A stretch of DNA of 64,000 nt from Pseudomonas triticicola (GTDB taxonomy: Bacteria; Pseudomonadota; Gammaproteobacteria; Pseudomonadales; Pseudomonadaceae), in contig NZ_JAHSTX010000001.1 of the NCBI RefSeq assembly GCF_019145375.1, forward strand, positions 3,807,501-3,871,500, written 5' to 3'. A model generated the notes under the pieces. It saw only the letters and a list, made by a program, of their open reading frames with translations. It was not told where the DNA came from and made no database searches. A program made the translations under genes and the position numbers. This document shows, piece by piece, positions 43,798-51,394 of the stretch (its first letter is position 1; each line of letters begins with the position of its first letter).

Positions 43798-45062
43798 GCG
43801 CAGAAAAACTCTTTGGCGCGACGCCACGCGGAGCGATCGGTAACAGCGATCACGAAGGCCTGAAACTGGTCCTGCACCGCTACATCATCGACGCCATCGA
43901 GGAGTCAGGGAAAAACCTGCTGGAAGGTTCACGCCAGCAACTGGCGCAGTTCGTCACCGACAAGGTCGCCGAATACATCGCGCGTTTGCACCTGGCGATC
44001 TCGCGCTACGAGATGGAGCGCCTCGGCGAGGAAATCGTCGACGAACTCACCGGTTTCGGCCCACTGGAAGTCCTGCTGCGTGACCCGTCGGTGACGGAGA
44101 TTCTGGTCAACGGCCCGCACCGGGTGTTCATCGAGCGCGACGGCGTACTGCATCAGAGCGATCTGCGTTTTATCGATGCGCATCACGTCGAGCGGGTCAT
44201 GCAACGCATTCTTGCGCCGCTCGGGCGCCGCCTCGATGAGTCCTCGCCGATGGTCGATGCGCGCCTGCCCGATGGCAGCCGGGTCAACGCGATCATCCCG
44301 CCGATCGCCCTCGACGGCCCGTGCCTGTCGATCCGCAAGTTCCGCAAGGACATGCTCAAGAGCACCGACCTGATGGCGATGCAGACCATCGATCTGGCGA
44401 TCTTCGAATTCCTCCAGAACGCCGTGGGCAGGCGCTGCAACATCCTGATCAGCGGCGGCACCGGCACCGGCAAGACCACGCTGTTGAACATCCTCAGCCA
44501 GTTGATCAACCCGCACGAGCGGCTGGTGACCATCGAAGACGTCGCCGAACTGCAACTCGGCCATCCGCATGTGGTGCGTCTGGAAACCCGTCCGCCGAAT
44601 GCCGAGGGTCATGGCGAGGTCAAGGCCAGCGACCTGATTCGCAACGCCCTGCGCATGCGTCCCGACCGGATCATTCTCGGCGAGATCCGTGGCGTCGAAG
44701 TGGTCGATGTGCTCACCGCGATGAACACCGGCCACGACGGTTCGATGAGCACCGTGCACGCCAACAATGCGCAGGACGCGTTGCTGCGTCTGGAGACCCT
44801 GGTCGGGCTGACCGGGCGCTCGATTGCCGAACGCACCTTGCGTCAGATGATCTGCGCCGCCCTCGACGTGATCATTCAACTGACACGCATGCCCGATGGC
44901 CGGCGCTGCGTCAGTGAAGTGGTGGAAGTGGTTGGCATTCGCGAGGACGTCTACGTCACCAACACCCTGTTCCGCCTCGACCGTCGCACGGGGTTCGGCT
45001 TTGTGCGCGAAGCGGTCAACCCGGCCGGCGACAAGCTGCGCCACGACGCTCACCTGGGCTGA
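43794..45062 (+). CDS. tadA: Tad secretion ATPase TadA/CpaF
   Basis: This 422-residue hexameric ATPase powers Flp pilus assembly. Walker A is ISGGTGTGKTTLLN (about residues 218-231). Asp and His boxes lie around VTIEDVAELQLGHPHVVRLE. Walker B is in RPDRIILGEIRGVEVVDVL, and the His box is MSTVHANNAQDALLRLETL. The N-terminal part has LTGFGPLEVLLRDPSVTEI. The length is normal. It overlaps tadZ by 4 bp. Confidence 0.95.
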   Translation: MSAEKLFGATPRGAIGNSDHEGLKLVLHRYIIDAIEESGKNLLEGSRQQLAQFVTDKVAEYIARLHLAISRYEMERLGEEIVDELTGFGPLEVLLRDPSVTEILVNGPHRVFIERDGVLHQSDLRFIDAHHVERVMQRILAPLGRRLDESSPMVDARLPDGSRVNAIIPPIALDGPCLSIRKFRKDMLKSTDLMAMQTIDLAIFEFLQNAVGRRCNILISGGTGTGKTTLLNILSQLINPHERLVTIEDVAELQLGHPHVVRLETRPPNAEGHGEVKASDLIRNALRMRPDRIILGEIRGVEVVDVLTAMNTGHDGSMSTVHANNAQDALLRLETLVGLTGRSIAERTLRQMICAALDVIIQLTRMPDGRRCVSEVVEVVGIREDVYVTNTLFRLDRRTGFGFVREAVNPAGDKLRHDAHLG

Positions 45063-45079
45063 CGGCGAGGAGCACGCAG

Positions 45080-45964
45080 ATGCTGGGACCGATCATTCTC
45101 ATCGCCATTTGCCTGATGCTGCTCGGGCTGTCGATCTATCTGTTCCTGCAAGGCCTGCGCAAGACCGCGACGGAAAAAGTCCTCAATCGACTCGCCGCCG
45201 GGCAACCGCAACTGGTCGTCGAGCAGACCCGGTGGGTGGGACTGGAACGCATGTTTTTGCGTGCAGGACTGGGTCGGCTGAGCGAACGTCTCGGGCAATG
45301 GCTGAGCCTGTGGGCAGCAGCGATGGGAGCGGGGTTCTTAACCGCGAGCTGGGGCGGGCTGGTACTCATGCTGATCGCACCACCCGTTGCATTGCGGCTG
45401 TACATCGCCATTCGCTACCGACGGCGGATCCGCCGCATGATCGAACAACTGCCGCAATTGCTCGACCACACCGTGCGCAGTCTCAAGTCCGGGCGCACGC
45501 TGAGCGATGCGGTGCTGGGCGGCATCGAGGCCAGTGAAGATCCCTTGAAAGCGGCCATGGGCCGGGTGCAGCGCAACGTGCAACTGGGGGTGAACCTGCC
45601 CGATGCGGTCAGCGATTTTGCCGAACTCTACGAGCAGGACGAACTGCGCATGTTCGCCCTCGGCCTGAAGGTCAATCACCGCTACGGCGGCAACGCCAGT
45701 GAGCTGCTGGAGAACCTGATCAAACTTATCCGCGAGCGCGACCAGGGCGCGCGGCAGTTGCGCGCCCTTACCGGGGAAACACGCATGACCGCTTGGGTCT
45801 TGGGTTTGCTGCCGCTGATTCTGGTGAGCTATTTCATGCTGACCAACCCCGGCTACATGCTCGGCATGTGGCACGACGAAAGCGGCCAGACCATGCTGCT
45901 CAGCGCCGCCGTGTTGCAGGTGCTGGGCAGTCTGGCGCTGTGGCGCATGTTGCGGAGCGTTTGA
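45080..45964 (+). CDS. tadB: Tad inner-membrane protein TadB
   Basis: This 294-residue inner-membrane platform protein is of the GspF/TadC superfamily. It has two N-terminal membrane segments, then a cytoplasmic domain with RRIRRMIEQLPQLLDHTVRS and LKSGRTLSDAVLGGI. Two C-terminal segments follow, after RQLRALTGETRMTAWVLGLL. It works with TadC as the membrane base for the TadA motor. It lies 17 bp after tadA and 1 bp before tadC. Confidence 0.9.
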   Translation: MLGPIILIAICLMLLGLSIYLFLQGLRKTATEKVLNRLAAGQPQLVVEQTRWVGLERMFLRAGLGRLSERLGQWLSLWAAAMGAGFLTASWGGLVLMLIAPPVALRLYIAIRYRRRIRRMIEQLPQLLDHTVRSLKSGRTLSDAVLGGIEASEDPLKAAMGRVQRNVQLGVNLPDAVSDFAELYEQDELRMFALGLKVNHRYGGNASELLENLIKLIRERDQGARQLRALTGETRMTAWVLGLLPLILVSYFMLTNPGYMLGMWHDESGQTMLLSAAVLQVLGSLALWRMLRSV

Positions 45965-45965
45965 G

Positions 45966-46850
45966 ATGGTCTGGCTCGCGGCGTTGCTGTTGCTCCTCGG
46001 TTCGCTGTTATTGCTGGGCAATCACCTGCTCACCGAACGCCGCCGCGTGCGTCAGGTGCATCAGCGCTTGCACGGCCAATTGGTCCGGGAAAACCGTTTC
46101 GGCCACTGGCTGCGCGCGCTGGGCAACAGCCGTTTCGGCCGGGGCTCGGTGAGCATCGACAGCGAAACCCAGACACTGCTCGGCCGCCTCGGCTGGCGCC
46201 GCGCCAACGAGCGCGCGCTCTTCGCCGCCTGCCAGATCGGCACGCCGCTGCTCGCTCTGGGGCTGGCGATCTTTTTGCAGGAAGTGTTTTTCCCGCAGAC
46301 CAGCCATCGCTGGATGGCGCCGATGTTCGCTGCGGGCGGCGGCTATCTACTGCCCAAACGCCTGCTCGCCTACGCCGCCGCCCGCCGACAGAAAACCATC
46401 GCCGTGGAAATTTCCACGTTCATTCCGCTGCTGCGCATCCTCTTCGAATCCGGCATGGCCGTGGAACAAGCGCTGCGCGTGCTCAGCGTCGAAGCGCAGA
46501 AACTGCTGCCGGAGCTGACCAGCGAACTGCGCCTGATCCTCAGCCGCGTCGACTCCGGTCTGGAGCTGGGCCAAGAGCTGAACAAGACCGCGGTGATGCT
46601 CGCGGTGGACGAATTCACCGACACCTGCGTGATCCTCCAGCAACTGATCCATCAGGGCGGCGGCGCGATGAAATCACTGCTGGCGCTCAAGCAATTACTC
46701 GATGACCGACGCCTGACGCGGCTGCAGGAATACATCTCGAAGATGTCGGCGAAGATGTCGGTGGTGATGATGCTGTTTCTGTTTCCCGCCCTGCTGATCG
46801 TACTGGCCGGCCCGGGCTTCACCGCCATTGCCCGCGCCTTCGCAAACTGA
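45966..46850 (+). CDS. tadC: Tad inner-membrane protein TadC
   Basis: This 294-residue protein is the GspF-like partner of TadB. Membrane segments lie at the N-terminus (VWLAALLLLLGSLLLLGNHL), in the middle (CQIGTPLLALGLAIFLQEV) and at the end (VVMMLFLFPALLIVLAGPGF). The core includes IAVEISTFIPLLRILFESGM and DEFTDTCVILQQLIHQGG. Start and stop positions fit a tightly packed operon. Confidence 0.9.
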   Translation: MVWLAALLLLLGSLLLLGNHLLTERRRVRQVHQRLHGQLVRENRFGHWLRALGNSRFGRGSVSIDSETQTLLGRLGWRRANERALFAACQIGTPLLALGLAIFLQEVFFPQTSHRWMAPMFAAGGGYLLPKRLLAYAAARRQKTIAVEISTFIPLLRILFESGMAVEQALRVLSVEAQKLLPELTSELRLILSRVDSGLELGQELNKTAVMLAVDEFTDTCVILQQLIHQGGGAMKSLLALKQLLDDRRLTRLQEYISKMSAKMSVVMMLFLFPALLIVLAGPGFTAIARAFAN

Positions 46851-46873
46851 CCTTGGCTCATGGAGAGCGTTTG

Positions 46874-47596
46874 ATGAAAGTACTGATAGTCATGGCAAGT
46901 CTGTTGCTGCTCAGCGGCTGCGCTACGGATGGCCAGGCGCCGTGGACCTCGCTGCTGTCGCCGTCCAGCTGCAGCAAACTCACGTCGGAGCAGGAGCTGT
47001 CGCTGAACCTCGCCGATGATCTGGCCAGCGACGGCAAGCTCCACGCCAGCCTCGCCAACCTGCAAAGCCTGCCGGACAACCTCAGCGAAGTGCGCCTGCG
47101 CAAAGCCAAGGTCTATCGCCTGCTCGGCCGCAGCGAAGCCGAGCCGCTCTACCGCAGCCTGCTCGGCGGCTGCCTCACCGCCCAGGCCGAACATGGCCTG
47201 GGCCAGGTCTACGCCGCCCGTGGCGACAACGGCCAGGCCCAGGCCCACCTGCAACGCGCCGCGCGCCTGGCGCCCACCGACGAAAAAATCCGCAATGACC
47301 TCGGCGTGGTCTACCTCAACCAACTTCGCCTCAACGAAGCGAAATTCGAATTCCTCACCGCCATCGAGCTGAGCCAGAACAATCAACTGGCGACGCTGAA
47401 CATGGTCACCCTGCTGCTCTACCAGAACGACTGGCCCCAAGCTGCGGAAATCGTCAGCCGCTCGAAACTGACCCCGGAACAATTCACCGAAGCGCAGCAA
47501 CGCGCGGAAAAACTCAAAGCCCCGACCCACGCCAAAGCCACACCCGGCGACCGCGTCGCCGCCTTCATCGACCCGCTACCGCCGACGCTCGAATAG
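46874..47596 (+). CDS. tadD: Tad TPR lipoprotein TadD
   Basis: This 240-residue lipoprotein has the lipobox LLSGC (Cys16, Ala +2). Several TPR motifs follow, such as EHGLGQVYAARGDNGQAQAH and DLGVVYLNQLRLNEAKFEFL. In related systems TadD supports secretin assembly in the outer membrane. GGAG lies 8 bases before the ATG. It lies 23 bp after tadC. Confidence 0.9.
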   Translation: MKVLIVMASLLLLSGCATDGQAPWTSLLSPSSCSKLTSEQELSLNLADDLASDGKLHASLANLQSLPDNLSEVRLRKAKVYRLLGRSEAEPLYRSLLGGCLTAQAEHGLGQVYAARGDNGQAQAHLQRAARLAPTDEKIRNDLGVVYLNQLRLNEAKFEFLTAIELSQNNQLATLNMVTLLLYQNDWPQAAEIVSRSKLTPEQFTEAQQRAEKLKAPTHAKATPGDRVAAFIDPLPPTLE

Positions 47597-47605
47597 GAGA
47601 CAGCC

Positions 47606-47878
47606 ATGACCATCCGCAAAGGCCTGTGCTACCTGACCCTGCTCACCCTGCCCCTCACCGCCCACGCCATCGACACCGGCCCGGCCTCGGCGCAACAACA
47701 GGAAACCGAAGGCTGGCTTGTCCTGCAAAGCCGCAACAAAGCCGCCTCGCCGAAACCGCAAAGCGCCACCGCCACCGAACGCGAACTGGCGATGCAGCGC
47801 TGGCTGAAGAAATACCAGTATGAGATCCCGGATTTTTACGATCCGGATGCGGGCGGGAAGATCGAGAGCAAGAACTAG
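47606..47878 (+). CDS. DUF3613-type Tad-associated protein
   Basis: This 90-residue secreted small protein has a signal peptide (GLCYLTLLTLPLTAHA). The mature part has ETEGWLVLQSRNKAAS and ERELAMQRWLKKYQYEIPDF, the pattern of the DUF3613 family often found at the end of tad operons. AGGAGAC precedes the ATG, 9 bp after tadD. Its role is unknown. Confidence 0.8.
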   Translation: MTIRKGLCYLTLLTLPLTAHAIDTGPASAQQQETEGWLVLQSRNKAASPKPQSATATERELAMQRWLKKYQYEIPDFYDPDAGGKIESKN

Positions 47879-47902
47879 TCTGGTGGTGTTCTTGAAGGCC
47901 CC

Positions 47903-47969
47903 TTCGCGAGCAGGCTCGCTCCCACAGTTTGCAATGCATTTCCCCTGTGGGAGCGAGCCTGCTCGCGAA
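47903..47969. repeat. REP inverted pair
   Basis: The arms at 47903-47926 and 47946-47969 are perfect complements with a 19-bp spacer, between convergent genes. Confidence 0.9.
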
Positions 47970-47990
47970 GAACGATAAAGCGGTCGCAGG

Positions 47991-48353
47991 TCAGGTCTGC
48001 GGATCAACCCGATCCAGCGCCCGATTCACCGCCAACTCCGCCAGCATGACAATCTGCTGAATCGCCAACGCCGTGCTGCGCTGAAACCCGCTCAACTCAC
48101 CAGCGAAATTACTCGCCATCGCACTCGCTGACGCCAGCGACTCACAGGCATGCGCCAACAGGCTTTCGGTATCGACATTGGGCACCACCATGAACAGCGT
48201 GCTGGGCGGGTGCGGTTTTGCAGGTTCGGGGCAGAGATAGAAATCGAGCGCGCGTTTTATCGCTTCGCGGTTTTTCACCAGATCGTCGGCGCGCATGGCG
48301 TCTTCGAGCGGGGTGGTGGGGGATGGGGGTGGGTCTGGGATCAGTTTGTCCAT
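47991..48353 (-). CDS. DUF6124-type small protein (copy 2)
   Basis: This 120-residue protein begins MDKLIPDPPPSPTTPLEDAM. It shares with copy 1 the segments HPPSTLFMVVPNVDTESLLA and ACESLASASAMASNFAG, then IQQIVMLAELAVNRALDR. It is predicted soluble, with no signal peptide. AGGAG lies 5 bases before the ATG. It faces the tad operon, while copy 1 sits on the other side of the locus. The function is unknown. Confidence 0.78.
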   Translation of the reverse strand: MDKLIPDPPPSPTTPLEDAMRADDLVKNREAIKRALDFYLCPEPAKPHPPSTLFMVVPNVDTESLLAHACESLASASAMASNFAGELSGFQRSTALAIQQIVMLAELAVNRALDRVDPQT

Positions 48354-48452
48354 GAGAACTCCTACTTGGCTGTGACGCCCTCTTCTGTCGTTTCCACACG
48401 ACAAAAGGTGGCAGCTGTACGCAGGGTGGAAAACCGATAAGTAGGCAACCGG
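48354..48452 (-). promoter_or_regulatory. conserved hairpin leader of DUF6124-type gene (copy 2)
   Basis: On the minus strand ATCGGT-N8-CTGCGTACAGCTGCC (48438-48410) is followed by a hairpin TGTCGT/ACGACA (48403-48386) ending 32 bases before the ATG, as in copy 1. The stretch 48453-48693 has no recognised gene. Confidence 0.6.
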
Positions 48453-48693
48453 CCAGACCAAAGTCTGCCCACGCACAGCCGCCGCGACACAGTTTGCAGA
48501 CGAACGAACACGCCGACAACGATTACGGTAGCAATGCAAAGCAACTACTTGAATTTCAGGTTTCCACACCTGGCCGCTGAGTTGTCAGCGACAGCCAGAG
48601 ACTAGTGACCCGACGTCCGACGGACAACCTGAAAACCTTGTGGGAAGGTTCTGGCAAATCAGACACAGATTTAAACAATCAAAATCAAAAGCA

Positions 48694-49063
48694 CCCTCAC
48701 CCTAGCCCTCTCCCAGAGGTAGAGGGGACCGACCGAGTTGTTTGGGTGAAGTACACCGACCTGAAATACCGAGTCGAATACAGATTTTGAAGCAGATCAA
48801 AAGCACCCTCACCCTAGCCCTCTCCCAGAGGGAGAGGGGACCGATCGAGTTGTTTGGGCGAAGTACACCGACCTGAAATACCGAGTCGAACACAGATTTT
48901 GAAGCAGATCAAAAGCACCCTCACCCTAGCCCTCTCCCAGAGGAGAGGGGACCGACCGAGTAGTTTGGGTCAGGTATGCCGACCTGAGATACCGAGTCGA
49001 ATGCAAATTTTGAACAACCCGCAAATCGGCTCCCTCTCCCTCGGGAGAGGGCTGGGGTGAGGG
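48694..49063. repeat. composite repeat element B, three 112-bp units
   Basis: Units beginning CCCTCACCCTAGCCCTCTCC start at 48694, 48806 and 48918, a 112-bp period. Each carries TACACCGACCTGAAATACCG or a close variant. The element ends with the inverted arm GAGGGCTGGGGTGAGGG. It shares terminal arms and the ACCGACCGAG/CCGACCTGA words with the elements at 28.0 and 29.7 kb. Confidence 0.85.
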
Positions 49064-49105
49064 GCGAATCCAGCGCAAAACAAAAGCCAGACACCGCATG
49101 CTTTT

Positions 49106-49480
49106 CACCACTCAAAACAATGAGCGCAAGCTCGAGTAGCTTTTGATCTTGATCTGGGAGCCCGTCGGCAGGCTGAGTGGAGGGATTGATCCGGGCGTGG
49201 GAGCGCAGCGACCGTACGACGCAGTCGTACACAGCGCAAGGAGGTGCAGCGAAGCAAACCGTAGCCGCTGCGCCAGGATCGATCCCGGAGCGAAGGAACC
49301 CCGAGCCCCAGCGAGCGGGCCGAACGTCAGGGCGAAGACCTTTTGGTTACTTTGGGCTGGGCCGGCATTCCGGCGTTTGCCAAAAGTGACCCGCCGTAAG
49401 GGCGGAACCGTAATCAGCAACACCAAAAAAAACGGATATTCACCCCAACCACCCAAAGCATGGTCGGCCCAAAGGCCGCC
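49106..49480 (-). repeat. dispersed repeat C, copy 2 (about 375 bp)
   Basis: This is the second copy of the element at 38727-39077, with a matched base-pair change in the hairpin GTACGA/TCGTAC (49214-49230). It adds a short insertion around GGGCTGGGCCGGCATTCCGG. Its end lies 4 bp from the pprB stop, as copy 1 lies 5 bp from the receiver gene. Confidence 0.85.
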
Positions 49481-49483
49481 AAG

Positions 49484-50251
49484 TCAATGCGCAGTAACCC
49501 GCTGCCGCCCCGCCGAACTACCAGGAGAAAGCGCCAAAGCCAACTGCGTCCGATTATGCATATGCGTCAACCGCAACACCTGCGACACATACAACTTCAC
49601 CGTGTTCTCGGTAATCCCCAACTCACAGGCAATCTGATAATTGGTCTGCCCCTTGCCCACCAACCGCGCCACATCCAACTGCCGGGGCGACAATTGACTG
49701 AACACCGCCGGCATCTCCACGGACTCAGGCTCACCATCACTCACCACCGGCACGGGCGAACGCCGCACCTTGTCCAGATCCTGATAAAGGTCATCAATCG
49801 ACTCGGACAAAAACTGCAACTTCTGATTCAAATGCCCCAGATGCAGATTCTTCTGCCGTTCCTGCAAAGCCAGTTCCTGGCGCCGCACTCCCTCAAGCAA
49901 CTCTGCCAGATCAATCGGCTTCTGATAGTAATCGGCAATCCCCGCACGCAACGCCTTGATCACATCCTGCTTGTCAGCGCGCCCGGTGAGCATGATCGCC
50001 TCGAACACCCGCTGCTTGCCGGCCAGTCGCTGCAACGCCTGGATCAACTCGATGCCATCCATGTCCGGCATGTGCAAATCACTCAGCACCAGACCGATGT
50101 CCGGGTCCGCCCTGAACAGCTCGATGGCTTCAAGACTCGAGTCGCACGGCACGCAACGGTAGCCACTGCTCTCGAGAAACTCACAGAGTTCTTCGACGAT
50201 CAGCGGCTGATCATCGACCACGAGGATTTTTACCGAATTAGGCTTGTTCAC
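49484..50251 (-). CDS. pprB: LuxR-type response regulator PprB
   Basis: This 255-residue response regulator has a receiver domain at residues 1-120, with VKILVVDDQPLIVEELCEFL and phospho-acceptor Asp58 in LVLSDLHMPDMDG. A coiled linker with a long Gln/Leu-rich helix follows. The C-terminal helix-turn-helix is LSPRQLDVARLVGKGQTNYQ, then ITENTVKLYVSQVLR. The GTG at 50251 has GGAG 6 bases upstream; an ATG at 50263 is an alternative. In P. aeruginosa PprB activates Flp pilus and adhesin genes for attachment. It pairs with the kinase PprA at 51.4 kb. Confidence 0.88.
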   Translation of the reverse strand: MNKPNSVKILVVDDQPLIVEELCEFLESSGYRCVPCDSSLEAIELFRADPDIGLVLSDLHMPDMDGIELIQALQRLAGKQRVFEAIMLTGRADKQDVIKALRAGIADYYQKPIDLAELLEGVRRQELALQERQKNLHLGHLNQKLQFLSESIDDLYQDLDKVRRSPVPVVSDGEPESVEMPAVFSQLSPRQLDVARLVGKGQTNYQIACELGITENTVKLYVSQVLRLTHMHNRTQLALALSPGSSAGRQRVTAH

Positions 50252-50369
50252 GAACCACTCCATTTGCTCGGCCAACGCTGACGATTCCTGCACTTTGGTG
50301 GCGTATTCGCCTGAATTGAAAGTAGACCCACTTTCCGACTATGTACATAGGACTAGTGGCACCCCGCGA

Positions 50370-50840
50370 TCAGGTGATCCAGTACAGCGAAAGCACCACA
50401 CCTACCCACACGAACGGCGCAAATGGCAGCTTTTTTGACTTGTCCGGGGCCAGATGACGCACATGCTCTCTAACTCCTTGAGCCATATGAGGCCAGACTT
50501 TTGGCGCGAGCAGCAGCCACAGCACGCTGGCCACGCCCGCGCCGATGAACGCGCCAAGAACGAATATGCCGTTCGTCGCAAGACCCAGGGCTGTCATTAA
50601 TTTCACATCGCCGGCGCCCATGCGGCCCAAGAAATAACCCGGCAGCGTCAGCAGCAAAGCGATCAGGCAGGCCCAGCCGCCTTGCGCCGCGTTGGCGCCC
50701 AGCCAAGTAGTGCCAGTCGCCAACAACCAGACCAACGCCAGCGCGCCCACGCCTAACGTCAATGCGTTGGAAATTCGTCGCTGCCGGGCATCTTGGGCGG
50801 CGCAGATCGCCAGCCAGATCAGAACAAGGGAAATCTGCAT
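50370..50840 (-). CDS. fppA: Flp prepilin peptidase FppA/TadV
   Basis: This 156-residue inner-membrane aspartic protease is of the A24 family. The two catalytic Asp residues are in AAQDARQRRISN and in GRMGAGDVKLMTALGL (GxGD). It has about four hydrophobic segments. It lacks the N-methylase domain of PilD, as is usual for Tad-type peptidases. It would process the Flp pilins and the TadE/TadG-like pseudopilins. It diverges from the TadE-like gene by 75 bp. Confidence 0.9.
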   Translation of the reverse strand: MQISLVLIWLAICAAQDARQRRISNALTLGVGALALVWLLATGTTWLGANAAQGGWACLIALLLTLPGYFLGRMGAGDVKLMTALGLATNGIFVLGAFIGAGVASVLWLLLAPKVWPHMAQGVREHVRHLAPDKSKKLPFAPFVWVGVVLSLYWIT

Positions 50841-50915
50841 CCGCTGAAAGCCGTCCGTTTTGCCTGATTGATTCTATGCTGATACTACGCAGTGACTGTC
50901 AGGGTAGACGCACGC

Positions 50916-51362
50916 ATGAAAAACGGCTTTCGCAGGTCGCAAAAAGGTGCGGTGGCGATCGAATTCGCCTTGGTGTTCATCATCTTTTTTGCAGTGTTTT
51001 ACGGGCTGGTCAGCTACGGCCTGCCCTTCGTGATGATGCAATCGTTCAACCAGGCCACCGCCGAGGCGGTGCGCCGCAGCGTTGCGGTCGACCCGACCAC
51101 GCCGAACTATTCGACGGTGGTGGTCAACACCGCCAATGCCGCACTGACCCAACAACTGCAATGGCTGCCCTCGGCCTTGAATCTGGTGGTCGGCACCGAC
51201 ACCAGTGCGGCCTACGACGCGGGGACTGGCACCCTGACCGTCAGCGTCAATTACCCGGTAAGCAAGCTCAATCAGATCATGCCGTTTCTGGTGCTGCCCG
51301 GGATCGGCACGGTGCCCAATCTGCCCACGCACCTCACCGCCCGCTCGAGCCTGCAATTTTGA
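50916..51362 (+). CDS. TadE-like pseudopilin
   Basis: This 148-residue protein has a short positive leader and the cleavage site QKG-AVAIEFALVF, followed by a membrane helix (FIIFFAVFYGLVSYGLPFV). The periplasmic part is Thr/Val-rich. The AxAIEF pattern is that of TadE/TadF pseudopilins processed by the prepilin peptidase. It corresponds to PA4294 by position, between fppA and pprA. It is probably cotranscribed with pprA, 32 bp downstream. Confidence 0.85.
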   Translation: MKNGFRRSQKGAVAIEFALVFIIFFAVFYGLVSYGLPFVMMQSFNQATAEAVRRSVAVDPTTPNYSTVVVNTANAALTQQLQWLPSALNLVVGTDTSAAYDAGTGTLTVSVNYPVSKLNQIMPFLVLPGIGTVPNLPTHLTARSSLQF

Positions 51363-51394
51363 CCGCCGGCGATAAGTTTTTCGGGCGCTTGCTC

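Noticed and set aside
50762..51394. A 5' extension of pprA giving a 1119-residue protein
   Set aside because: The extension reads through the TadE-like gene in another frame with low-complexity Arg/His content. The kinase begins after that gene.
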